From assembly GCF_009391885.1 (NCBI RefSeq), contig NZ_VZII01000013.1:33308-97307 (forward strand): a DNA stretch of 64,000 bases, in the 5' to 3' direction. Positions 53,427-61,302 of the stretch are shown here, in pieces. The first letter of the stretch is position 1; each line of letters opens with the position of its first letter. The position numbers and the translations under genes were made by a program. Below the pieces are notes generated by a model. That model had not been told where the DNA came from. It saw nothing but the letters and a program-made list of their open reading frames with translations, and made no database searches. This DNA is from Pseudomonas sp. MN1F (GTDB taxonomy: Bacteria; Pseudomonadota; Gammaproteobacteria; Pseudomonadales; Pseudomonadaceae).

Positions 53427-54792
53427 GTCGCCGGCTGGCTGGAACAGTTTTACTTTAAGAGATCTGGGTGGTTTGTCGGGAGGTAAAACACCTTCGAAAG
53501 CAAATGCCGAGTTCTGGTCGAACCGCGACGTTCCTTGGGTGTCGCCGAAGGATATGAAGAGAGATCTGCTAGAAGATGCCGAGGACCGGATTTCGCAGGT
53601 TGCCGTAGACGAAGCTGGGATGGTCCTTTATCCGGCTGGATCTGTGCTGATGGTGACACGCAGTAGCATCTTGCAGCACACCTTTCCTGTCGCTTTAGCT
53701 GCTACCGAGTTGACGGTCAATCAGGACATCAAAGTTCTCCGCCCAGTCGACGGCATAACTCCGAAATTCGCGTTCTATCTGTTAAAGGGTTTAGGGGGAA
53801 AAATTCTTTCAGCATGCGCCAAAGATGGCACGACTGTACAAAGCATCGATTCAGAAAAGCTAGAGTCATTTCCACTCCCAATACCATCGACAGCTGAACA
53901 AATTCGCATCGCCGCCAAGCTCGACGAGTTGCTGGCTCAGGTCGATACTCTGAAAGCCCGCATCGACGGAGTCCCCGCGTTGCTCAAACGCTTTCGCCAG
54001 TCCGTCCTCGCCGCCGCCGTTTCCGGACGGTTGACCGAGACGTGGCGGGAGCTGCAAACCCAAAAAACCAGCGGAGCAGAGATATCTCCGGCGGGGTGGG
54101 CAGAAACAGTATTTGGGGATATCTGCAGAGAAATCACCGTTGGTTACGTCGGGAAGATGGCCGATCAATACCAGGAAGAGGGCGTACCTTTTCTGCGTTC
54201 CCAGAATGTAAGGCCTATGAGATTTTCACAAGAGAACATTCTCTATATCTCGGAGGAGTTTCACTCATCAATCTTAAAGTCTCGGCTTGAGCCTGGCGAT
54301 TTGGCAATCGTTCGCTCAGGCGCCCCTGGAGTTACGTGCGTGATCCCAGAGTCGCTGCCCGTAGCAAACTGCTCCGACCTTGTAATCGCCCGACCATCGG
54401 AAAAGCTCAATCCTTGGTTCGGCTGTATCTACATGAACTCTGAAGTGGCCCAGCGAAATGTTGCGGAAAATCAAGTGGGTGTTGCACAGCAGCACTTCAA
54501 CGTTGGCTCGATGAAGAAGATGCCGATTAACCTGCCACCATTGGCTGAACAAATCGAAATTGTACACCGCGTTGAACAACTCTTCGCCTTCGCCGATCAA
54601 CTGGAAGCCCGAGTCAAGGCTGCCCAAGTCCGCGTCGATCGCCTGACCCAGAGCATCCTCGCCAAGGCCTTCCGAGGCGAACTGGTGCCACAAGATCCGA
54701 ACGACGAACCGGCCAGCCTACTACTGGAACGTATCAAGGCCCAGCGCACTGCAGCTCCAAAAGCCAAGCGCAGAAGTAAGGCTCTGCCGTAG
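53419..54792 (+). CDS. hsdS: Type I restriction specificity subunit HsdS, 457 aa
   Basis: Two target-recognition domains are seen: TRD1 about residues 5-150 (WNSFTLRDLGGLSGGKTPSKANAEFW to LESFPLPIPSTAEQ) and TRD2 about 228-375 (WAETVFGDICREITVGYVGK to INLPPLAEQ). Each is followed by a helical spacer (AAKLDELLAQVDTLKARIDGVPALLKRFRQSVLAAAVSGRLTE; VHRVEQLFAFADQLEARVKAAQVRVDRLTQSILAKAFRGELVPQ). The TRD coding parts are clearly more A/T-rich than the spacers, as expected for swapped TRDs. The target sequence cannot be read from the protein. Confidence 0.95.
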   Translation: MSESPAGWNSFTLRDLGGLSGGKTPSKANAEFWSNRDVPWVSPKDMKRDLLEDAEDRISQVAVDEAGMVLYPAGSVLMVTRSSILQHTFPVALAATELTVNQDIKVLRPVDGITPKFAFYLLKGLGGKILSACAKDGTTVQSIDSEKLESFPLPIPSTAEQIRIAAKLDELLAQVDTLKARIDGVPALLKRFRQSVLAAAVSGRLTETWRELQTQKTSGAEISPAGWAETVFGDICREITVGYVGKMADQYQEEGVPFLRSQNVRPMRFSQENILYISEEFHSSILKSRLEPGDLAIVRSGAPGVTCVIPESLPVANCSDLVIARPSEKLNPWFGCIYMNSEVAQRNVAENQVGVAQQHFNVGSMKKMPINLPPLAEQIEIVHRVEQLFAFADQLEARVKAAQVRVDRLTQSILAKAFRGELVPQDPNDEPASLLLERIKAQRTAAPKAKRRSKALP

Positions 54793-55072
54793 AACCGACA
54801 ACGTCTGGTGTCCAACGCAGTGCGATGGACAAGAAGTTCGGAGCCGCCTCCCAGAACGGAACAACGGCTTCGAACTAGGCATATGTCACCGAAGCTGCTC
54901 TGCCCCCTACTACCTCCGAGCACCACAACTGCTTACCGCGTACTTCTACAAACGCCGACTAGGTTTCTGCAAACAGCTCACTCAGATTCGAAAACCAGCA
55001 ACCAGCCCTTGGTTTACAAGAAAAAGGCCAACTGCCATCATCCGGTTCCCGCCCAGCCTCGAACCTCCCGTC

Positions 55073-56533
55073 GTGAACCAAAAATTCAAGTTCCATACCC
55101 TCCCCCAGCGCTCCGGTGAAGTTGCCAACGTCTTCATTCACGGCTACTCCGCCGGCCACGACATGGAAGACCGTTGTGCGTTGCGCAAGTGCATTCCGTC
55201 CTCCCTGCACAACTGCATCAATATCTTCGCCTTCTGGCCGTCAGGGCATTGGAGCCAGTTCGACAACATGTCCAGCGGTGGCGTGTCAGCGATTACCCGG
55301 CTCAATGTGCTCGCCGGCGCCGCCGCCGCAGTGGCTGATCGGGCGATTCACTTCAACACCAGCCGCAACCGTGCCACGGAAATGGGCAAGACCTTGCTCC
55401 AACAACTGGAGCGCTATCTTTTCCAGCACCACCCCTATATATCGCGGGTAAATCTGGTCGGCCATTCGCTGGGCGGTCGGGTGGTAGTAAGTGCCCTGCT
55501 CGACTGGATGAAAAAACCCTCCGACGGCAAGCTGGAGATTGGCGACGTGTTGTTGATGGCGGCCGCCACCGAACTGTCAGGGGCGGATGCGCTCGCCATC
55601 GGCAAGCGCCTCAAAGGCAAGCTCTACAACGCCCGCTCCAGCGATGACAACATATTGCTGTTCAATCTGGGGGAAAGCAGTGCGGGTCGGCATGAAGTCG
55701 AAAACTGCGTGGATGTACCAATGTCTGGCTTCGGCCATACCGACTATTGGCCGCAACTGGAACAGGTATTGCGAAAATCAGGCTTCCATGGCTACCAAGG
55801 CGGGATACCCGCGTTGAACCAGCCTCTGCCAACGGTCAAGACCCCCGACCCTGTCTTCGCCGATCACCTGCTCTACGACCTGCTCGAACTGACCAGTGGC
55901 AGGATCCGTGACCAGGTCGTCAAGCACGTGCGCAGCAGCAGCTGGGCGAGCCTTGAAATCGAGAACTCGGTGTACCTGCTGACCAAGGAGTTCCAACTGC
56001 TGGGCGGTCACTGCCTGGTCAACCTGGCACGTGGACGTGGTCTGAAGTACGTGCAGATCCTGCTGATGCTGGCTGAGCATTACGATCTGGTAAGTGAGCT
56101 GCACGACTGTGCACAGGTGATTGAAATGGAGGCGCTGCTCATCAGCAAGTGCTTCCGGTCTTCATTCGGCGAGGGTCATGTGCTCGGGGCAAGAACGGAC
56201 ATCGTGGCGCAGATGGATGCCATGACCGAGAAAGGTTATTTCGAGCAGGTCGATGCGTTGGCGACAAGCCTTACCATGACCTCGTACTTTTCGACGTCTG
56301 AAGCGCCTAAACCCGATTACCGCACTACTGCCCCTGCAAGAGCCAGCAAAGAATTGACGCTGATTTCCGCATCGGCACTCTCGACGTTCGCTGAACTGAT
56401 TCCGACCCAGCGCATCAAGGCTGCTGTAACCAATTTGAAGAGCGCGGTAAAACCGGGTTACTCGGCGTTGATTCCGGCTGTTGCGATTCTCTTCTACGCC
56501 CGCTTCAAGCTCGATAACGAAGGGTTGCTCTGA
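55073..56533 (+). CDS. Alpha/beta hydrolase (DUF726/lipase-like), 486 aa
   Basis: The N-terminal half is an alpha/beta hydrolase: VANVFIHGYSAGHDMEDR (about residue 17, oxyanion-hole HG motif), then YISRVNLVGHSLGGRVVVSALLDW with nucleophile Ser132 in GHSLGG, VLLMAAATELSG, and FGHTDYWPQLEQVL supplying a likely catalytic His. This resembles DUF726/lipase-type hydrolases. The C-terminal part is helical and ends in a hydrophobic stretch (YSALIPAVAILFYARF) that may reach a membrane. The start is GTG at 55073 with no clear ribosome site; 280 bases separate it from hsdS, with no credible gene in the gap. It is convergent with the dynamin-like genes. Confidence 0.75.
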   Translation: MNQKFKFHTLPQRSGEVANVFIHGYSAGHDMEDRCALRKCIPSSLHNCINIFAFWPSGHWSQFDNMSSGGVSAITRLNVLAGAAAAVADRAIHFNTSRNRATEMGKTLLQQLERYLFQHHPYISRVNLVGHSLGGRVVVSALLDWMKKPSDGKLEIGDVLLMAAATELSGADALAIGKRLKGKLYNARSSDDNILLFNLGESSAGRHEVENCVDVPMSGFGHTDYWPQLEQVLRKSGFHGYQGGIPALNQPLPTVKTPDPVFADHLLYDLLELTSGRIRDQVVKHVRSSSWASLEIENSVYLLTKEFQLLGGHCLVNLARGRGLKYVQILLMLAEHYDLVSELHDCAQVIEMEALLISKCFRSSFGEGHVLGARTDIVAQMDAMTEKGYFEQVDALATSLTMTSYFSTSEAPKPDYRTTAPARASKELTLISASALSTFAELIPTQRIKAAVTNLKSAVKPGYSALIPAVAILFYARFKLDNEGLL

Positions 56534-56545
56534 CGCCTTGAAAAA

Positions 56546-56573
56546 ACCTGGCCAGCCCTGTGGCTGACCAGGT
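56546..56573 (-). terminator. Terminator of the dynamin-like operon
   Basis: ACCTGGTCAGCC pairs with GGCTGGCCAGGT (one mismatch or G-U) and is followed on the minus strand by TTTTTT. It lies between the convergent hydrolase and LeoA-like genes. Confidence 0.85.
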
Positions 56574-56581
56574 CTGGCGGA

Positions 56582-58327
56582 TCAGACCACTCGATACTCG
56601 CCTTCGATCACAGACTGCGAGCCGAACGCCTGGCTCAAGTGTGTCTCAAGCTCTGCCAATTGTGCCTGGCGCTTGCTCAGGGTCTCGAGACTGGCTTGCT
56701 GCTCGGCCAGGATTTTCTCGAACGCAATGATCTGCGGGGCAAAGACTTCAATGACTTTGTCATGATCCTGAAGCAACTTCCTCGGCTCTTCGAAATGGGC
56801 TTTGACCATTTCGGCCAGATCATCCTGCAACTGCTTCAGCTCGGTTTCGGCCCGCTGTTGCTGGACTACGCTGATGACATCGGTCAGCACCTGGATACCT
56901 GCACCGATCGGCCCGGCCCAGCGGCCGATGTTAGTGGCCAGTTTGGTCGCCTCCCAGGGCTTGAATTTGTAGACATAACCGGTGAGGTTTTTCAGGGTTT
57001 CACGAGCCAGGAACACACCGCTCTTGATGCTTTCGACCGGGATCTTCGACACCGCGGTCAGTGCGCGGCTCGATGCAGTCAGCGCCGAAGCGGTGATGCT
57101 GTCGGCGAAATTCGAAGAGCTGTCCAGCTGATGCTCGATCTTCGCGCTGATGCCGCTCATGATGCTTGAAGATTGGTTGAATGCTGTGCGGAACAAGTGA
57201 TCGATGCGAAAACGCAGTTTTTCGCCGATGTCATCCTTGGAGAAGCCGATTTCCGTCTCGAGGAAAGCGCGCACCTGATCACGGGGCAACGTGCGAATGC
57301 TGTTCAGCAGATCGGCTTCGAGGTTGTTCAGCTCCTTGTAGAGGTTGTCCACAGTGGCCAAAACACTCCTCTTCCCCTCGTCGATGTCCTCCTGAATGCG
57401 TTTCGAGTCCTGACGCTGGTTATTGGCCAGCAGCTCGAACTTGATCAACTCATCCTTCGCTGAGGTAATTTTTTTACCCAGCACATCGCGCACGACATCG
57501 ATGCCGGTCTTTCTGATCAGGGTTTCACGGCCGCTGCCGTCAAGCACCTGCTGAGTGACCTGTTTCAGTTCGCTGATCCGCGAACGTTGGTCATACAGGT
57601 CCTTTTGCGCAAGCCAGAACTCCAGGCCACGGCTGTTCGGATTGGAGGCAACACATACCACGTTGATCGCTTCACGCTCGGCAGCCGTGAGATCTACAAA
57701 ACGCTGCAGTTTATCCAGCAGGTTGTTCTTCTTGATGGTGCTCTGCTGCTCGAACTCTTCGGAATCGCGCAGGTCGGCCACTTCGTCCATCTTGTTGATG
57801 ACGAAGATGGTGGAGCTCAGTTTGTTCAGATCGCGCAGCACCCAGCGCACGATGTCCTGGTGGCTTTCCTTGAGCGGGTTGGTGGCGTCGACCACATAGA
57901 AGATCAGGTGTGCTTCGGAAATGTAGTTCTTGGTGATATCACCGTACTGCACCAGTGCGCCGCTCTCTTCAGCCTTTTCCTTGTCACCGAACAAGCCAGG
58001 GGTATCGACGATTTCGCAACGGTCCTGAAGGTTATCCGGGCGGTAAATCGCCAGCGCGTCCGAGGACTCGTTGGTGTCGATTTTCATGTCTTTCATGACC
58101 TGGCCCAGCCAGCCGGCCACTACGCTGGTTTTGCCGTCGGAGAAAGCGCCCAGCAGGGCGATGCGCAGCGCATCCGACTGTACATCGCCAATGGCTTTCC
58201 TGATCTTGTCGATGTCTTGGGAAACATCCAGCCCCAGTTCTTCAAGCGCACCCACCAGTTTCTGGAGGTTGTCGAGCGACTTGATGACCTCGGTCTTACT
58301 GGCATTGAACTGCTTAAATTGTTCCAT
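56582..58327 (-). CDS. leoA: LeoA-like dynamin-family GTPase, 581 aa
   Basis: A complete GTPase domain is visible: G1 GAFSDGKTS (residues 60-68), G3 DTPG (108-111) with LIFYVVDATNPLKES, and G4 NKMD (178-181). Long helical stalk segments follow, with a less polar region (about 430-500, SGVFLARETLKNLTGYVYKF and RWAGPIGAGIQVLTDVISVV) and a coiled coil at the C-terminus. Size and layout fit LeoA, the bacterial dynamin-like protein of enterotoxigenic E. coli and of the Eleos defence system. It starts 14 bases inside the end of the next gene upstream, so the two are translationally coupled. The name is by recognition, not search. Confidence 0.75.
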   Translation of the reverse strand: MEQFKQFNASKTEVIKSLDNLQKLVGALEELGLDVSQDIDKIRKAIGDVQSDALRIALLGAFSDGKTSVVAGWLGQVMKDMKIDTNESSDALAIYRPDNLQDRCEIVDTPGLFGDKEKAEESGALVQYGDITKNYISEAHLIFYVVDATNPLKESHQDIVRWVLRDLNKLSSTIFVINKMDEVADLRDSEEFEQQSTIKKNNLLDKLQRFVDLTAAEREAINVVCVASNPNSRGLEFWLAQKDLYDQRSRISELKQVTQQVLDGSGRETLIRKTGIDVVRDVLGKKITSAKDELIKFELLANNQRQDSKRIQEDIDEGKRSVLATVDNLYKELNNLEADLLNSIRTLPRDQVRAFLETEIGFSKDDIGEKLRFRIDHLFRTAFNQSSSIMSGISAKIEHQLDSSSNFADSITASALTASSRALTAVSKIPVESIKSGVFLARETLKNLTGYVYKFKPWEATKLATNIGRWAGPIGAGIQVLTDVISVVQQQRAETELKQLQDDLAEMVKAHFEEPRKLLQDHDKVIEVFAPQIIAFEKILAEQQASLETLSKRQAQLAELETHLSQAFGSQSVIEGEYRVV

Positions 58328-59945
58328 GGGGTTTGGCTTCCACTTGGTTTTTCAGTGTCTGGATAGAGGCAATCTTTTTGTCGAACAAGGTTGTGATATC
58401 GGCCATTTTCCGCTGCTCGTCTCCCAACTGGGCGAGGGTGGTTTTCTCAAGCTGGTCCTTGATGTTCTTCACCATGGTTTGAGTATCTTGATCAAACGTT
58501 TCCTTGCTGGCTGTGTGCTGTTTCTTGATCGCATCGCTGACTTTGCCTTGAGCTTCAAGGATCTTCTTGTTGCGCCCGCCAAAGACGTAGCTCAGACCAG
58601 CGGCCAAGAGGCCGACAACACCGCCAATGACTGCGCCGACAATGTTGCCCACGCCCGGTATGATCGAGCCGAGCACAAAGCCGCTCGATGCATATCCACC
58701 GATGCTCAGCAGCAACCCGCCGACGTCTGAAAAATTGAAGCTGATGGCATCCATCGCGCTGGAAAGCGACAACGAATTACTGGCTGCCTGACTCAAGCGT
58801 TGCTGGAAATTCACGCGCGCTGCGTTTTCCTGCAAGCGTTTGAGCGCACGTTCTATCGCTTGCGAAATGCCCTCGACCAATGCTTCCTGAGCCGTTTCAA
58901 GCTCTTGCGCGAGCTTCTCTTGCCCCTCTTCGACGAGTTGGTTGATCGCTCGCTCTACATCGTCCTTGTCACTGAAATGCGCTTGCACAGCATCGCGCGC
59001 TGCCGAATTCAACTCAGTGAAAAATCTATTCAGCGCGTTGCTGCGCTTGCTGCTGAAACTGCTCTTCAGGTCCTCGAAGCTCTTGCGAATGACCCTCTGG
59101 CAATCCTCGATCTCCGCGCCCATCTTGTCGGAGAACTCTTGATGCTCGTCTCGCTGCTTCTGCAAATCGTTCACGGTGTCCCGCAGCAAACGCACCACTT
59201 TGCGCTTGTTGCTTTCAACAATGTCGACTTCAAAGTTGGCGCAGCCATCGCCAATGACCTTGTGCAACTGATCCAGCTGGCTGAAGTTGCGCATTGCCTG
59301 CTGGCTGACGAAATCCTGCTTGTAGGCACGTTGCGATTTGATCAGATCGGTACGGCTCGGATGAATACTGCTCAGGCCACGCTCGTCGAACGCCACCCCT
59401 GTAAAACCGAGCAAGCCTTGCAGGCTTTGGCAACCGCTGACCAGTTCGGCACCGAGAATGCCTTCAAGCACTTCGCGTGTTTGCTCGCGGGTCTCGACGG
59501 CATCTTTATGGGTACGCTCCAGCGCTTCACGGTCGTGGTCGAACTCGTAGGAGTCAGCTTTGCCGCGCAGGTTGCAGATCGCGTAAACCTTGGCATCACG
59601 GTTGAGGTAATGCTTGATCTTCTCGGCGGTCTTGCTCTCGGGTTTCTTGTTAGTGCCGTTCACATAGAACACCAGATGGGCCTTGGCGATGGCAGCTTGA
59701 ACCATCGCTTCATACTTCGACTCGTTACCCTCGATGCCCGGCACGTCGATCAGTTGAAAGCCCTTGCCCTGGTGGCTGAACTGATAGATGACGTTGTCCT
59801 GGGTGAAGTCTGCCTGGCCGGTGCCGACGATTTCGCCATCGACCTGGCCGGCACTGCGCTGCAGGCGTTCGAGTTGTTGCTGTTGTTTCAGCAGGGTTGG
59901 CAGCCTGTCACTGACCAACTCGCTCAAGGAATGTTGTTCGCGCAT
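58314..59945 (-). CDS. Dynamin-like protein lacking its own P-loop (LeoBC second part), 543 aa
   Basis: The N-terminus enters directly into the middle of a GTPase fold: TGQADFTQDNVIYQF (G2-like Thr), GFQLIDVPGIEGNES (G3 DVPG, residues 67-70), LVFYVNGTNKKPES and AICNLRGKAD (G4-like, 125-131). No G1/P-loop exists in this ORF; it is in the next gene upstream (60003-60878). A long stalk of coiled coils follows, with a Gly-rich hydrophobic stretch (about 415-455, LGSIIPGVGNIVGAVIGGVVGLLAAGLSYV) suited to membrane insertion. ETEC LeoB and LeoC were proposed to build one dynamin from two proteins, which fits. Confidence 0.75.
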   Translation of the reverse strand: MREQHSLSELVSDRLPTLLKQQQQLERLQRSAGQVDGEIVGTGQADFTQDNVIYQFSHQGKGFQLIDVPGIEGNESKYEAMVQAAIAKAHLVFYVNGTNKKPESKTAEKIKHYLNRDAKVYAICNLRGKADSYEFDHDREALERTHKDAVETREQTREVLEGILGAELVSGCQSLQGLLGFTGVAFDERGLSSIHPSRTDLIKSQRAYKQDFVSQQAMRNFSQLDQLHKVIGDGCANFEVDIVESNKRKVVRLLRDTVNDLQKQRDEHQEFSDKMGAEIEDCQRVIRKSFEDLKSSFSSKRSNALNRFFTELNSAARDAVQAHFSDKDDVERAINQLVEEGQEKLAQELETAQEALVEGISQAIERALKRLQENAARVNFQQRLSQAASNSLSLSSAMDAISFNFSDVGGLLLSIGGYASSGFVLGSIIPGVGNIVGAVIGGVVGLLAAGLSYVFGGRNKKILEAQGKVSDAIKKQHTASKETFDQDTQTMVKNIKDQLEKTTLAQLGDEQRKMADITTLFDKKIASIQTLKNQVEAKPHGTI

Positions 59946-60002
59946 GAGTGGTGTCCGGATTCTACGGTAGGAAGAAAACTACAGAGCCATCGATGCCCGG
60001 GC

Positions 60003-60878
60003 TCACAGCAACTGCGCGTAGCCCACGGCGCCAGCGATGACACCAATCACCACACCCCCTACCAATCCAATCACTAGTTTCAGTTTTGCCTGCTGCTCCA
60101 GCGAAATGCGGGCCGCTTCGCTCTGGCGCAGGCATTCGCTCAATTGAGTTTGAGCGGTCTGCAACTGAGCCCCTTGCTCCGTAAGTTGCTGCTGGCTTCG
60201 CTGGAAGTCACTGCGCACACCCTGCAGCTGCAGGCCAACCTGCTGCAGTTCGCCCTGGCTCTGGGCCAGCGCTCTCTGGCTATCCGCCAGCCGCGTTTCA
60301 GTGCCCTGCAGCGTCTGTCGGGTACTGTCCAGATCGTTTGTCGCAACGCTCAGGCGCTCTTTGCAGTAAGCGTAATCCTGCTGGGTGTGTTCAAGCTGCT
60401 GACGCGTGCTTTGCAGATCACGCTGGGTCTGGTTCACCAGCGCGCCGATGTCGTCGCCCAGCGTGGCAATGTCTTCACAGAAGTTGACATAGCGGGTGCT
60501 GAGTTCTTCGATAAGCTCGTCGCTTTTGCTTGAGAAGACCGCCTGGATATCGCTGGCGGTCGCCTGATTACGCGCAATCAAGGCTTGGCGTTTCTTTTCT
60601 TCGAAAAGGATGCGCAGGCTCTCGATGATGGTGCTCTTGCCAGCGTTGGTTTCACCGAAAAAGGCAATGGTGAAGTTGTCCCATTCGGCGTGTTTCTCAA
60701 GGTAGGTAATTTCGCCGTCAAAACGCGACTTCATTTCACCGAGTTTTTCCTTGACGCTTGCGAGGTGGGCATTCCCTTTGTCATTGCTGACATCCAGCCT
60801 GGAGACATCGTCCAGAGCAGTGGCAATGTCGCTCGCTACCCGAGCGTAAAGCTTGGAGAAATCTTGAGCCTTACTCAT
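60003..60878 (-). CDS. P-loop/coiled-coil membrane protein (LeoBC first part), 291 aa
   Basis: The first part ends in a GTPase beta-1/P-loop, DNFTIAFFGETNAGKSTIIESLRILFEE (P-loop at residues 75-82), but no G3 or G4 motif follows. Instead a coiled coil of about 150 residues (about 115-260, rich in Gln, Leu, Ser and Arg) leads to one C-terminal membrane helix (LKLVIGLVGGVVIGVIAGAVGYAQLL). The missing GTPase motifs are at the start of the gene 57 bases downstream. The ATG at 60878 follows AGGGAACGAT. Together with 58314-59945 it likely forms a two-chain dynamin. Confidence 0.75.
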   Translation of the reverse strand: MSKAQDFSKLYARVASDIATALDDVSRLDVSNDKGNAHLASVKEKLGEMKSRFDGEITYLEKHAEWDNFTIAFFGETNAGKSTIIESLRILFEEKKRQALIARNQATASDIQAVFSSKSDELIEELSTRYVNFCEDIATLGDDIGALVNQTQRDLQSTRQQLEHTQQDYAYCKERLSVATNDLDSTRQTLQGTETRLADSQRALAQSQGELQQVGLQLQGVRSDFQRSQQQLTEQGAQLQTAQTQLSECLRQSEAARISLEQQAKLKLVIGLVGGVVIGVIAGAVGYAQLL

Positions 60879-60951
60879 ATCGTTCCCTAATCGTCCTCGG
60901 CCGGATCCAATTCGCCCGGAAAGTTGCATTTTGCCACTACGACTGTCAAGT

Positions 60952-61155
60952 TCACTTCGGTCGCATCGACACCCACCATCTGGCGAGTATTTGCTGTATC
61001 GGCCCGCTCAACACTTTTCTGCAGACAGCACCGCCACAACGTGGGCAGCGTTCGTACCACTGCCCCGGTAACAAGGCATCGCTGGCGGGCGCAACCGTCT
61101 TGCTCCAGCTACATTTTGAACACTCAAACCTATAGGGCATTGGACGAATTGGCAT
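60952..61155 (-). CDS. Small zinc-ribbon protein, 67 aa
   Basis: Four Cys are placed as a zinc ribbon: FECSKCSWSK and, 26 residues later, ERCPRCGGAVCRK. The rest is short and basic. GGAAGG precedes the ATG. Same strand and 73 bases upstream of the P-loop gene, so it may be the first gene of the dynamin-like operon. Similar short ribbon proteins are known in Pseudomonas genomes (memory only). Function unknown; nucleic-acid or protein binding is possible. Confidence 0.6.
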   Translation of the reverse strand: MPIRPMPYRFECSKCSWSKTVAPASDALLPGQWYERCPRCGGAVCRKVLSGPIQQILARWWVSMRPK

Positions 61156-61302
61156 GGTCCTTCCCCCTCCATAATTCAGCTGCCATAAATCCCAGAGCAG
61201 GCAAGTGATCCATTGAGCAGCCAGGCCGCCGCCCGTCCCTGGGCCAAAATGGCCAGGGCCGAAAGTCGGAGCGGCGGTTCGTGCTCGTCAGTCGTAAGCG
61301 GT

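Noticed and set aside
54793..55072. Possible small gene between hsdS and the hydrolase (for example 54808-55119)
   Set aside because: Low-complexity Pro/Thr/Arg sequence with no ribosome site, overlapping the hydrolase start.
58314..60929. Reading the two split-GTPase genes as a frameshifted single gene
   Set aside because: The P-loop gene continues after the P-loop into its own coiled coil and membrane helix, and the downstream gene has its own start; the split is in domain order, not a simple frameshift.
61237..61258. CCCTGGGCCA/TGGCCAGGG hairpin after the DUF262 gene as a terminator
   Set aside because: One arm is bulged and no T-run follows on the minus strand, so termination is not supported.
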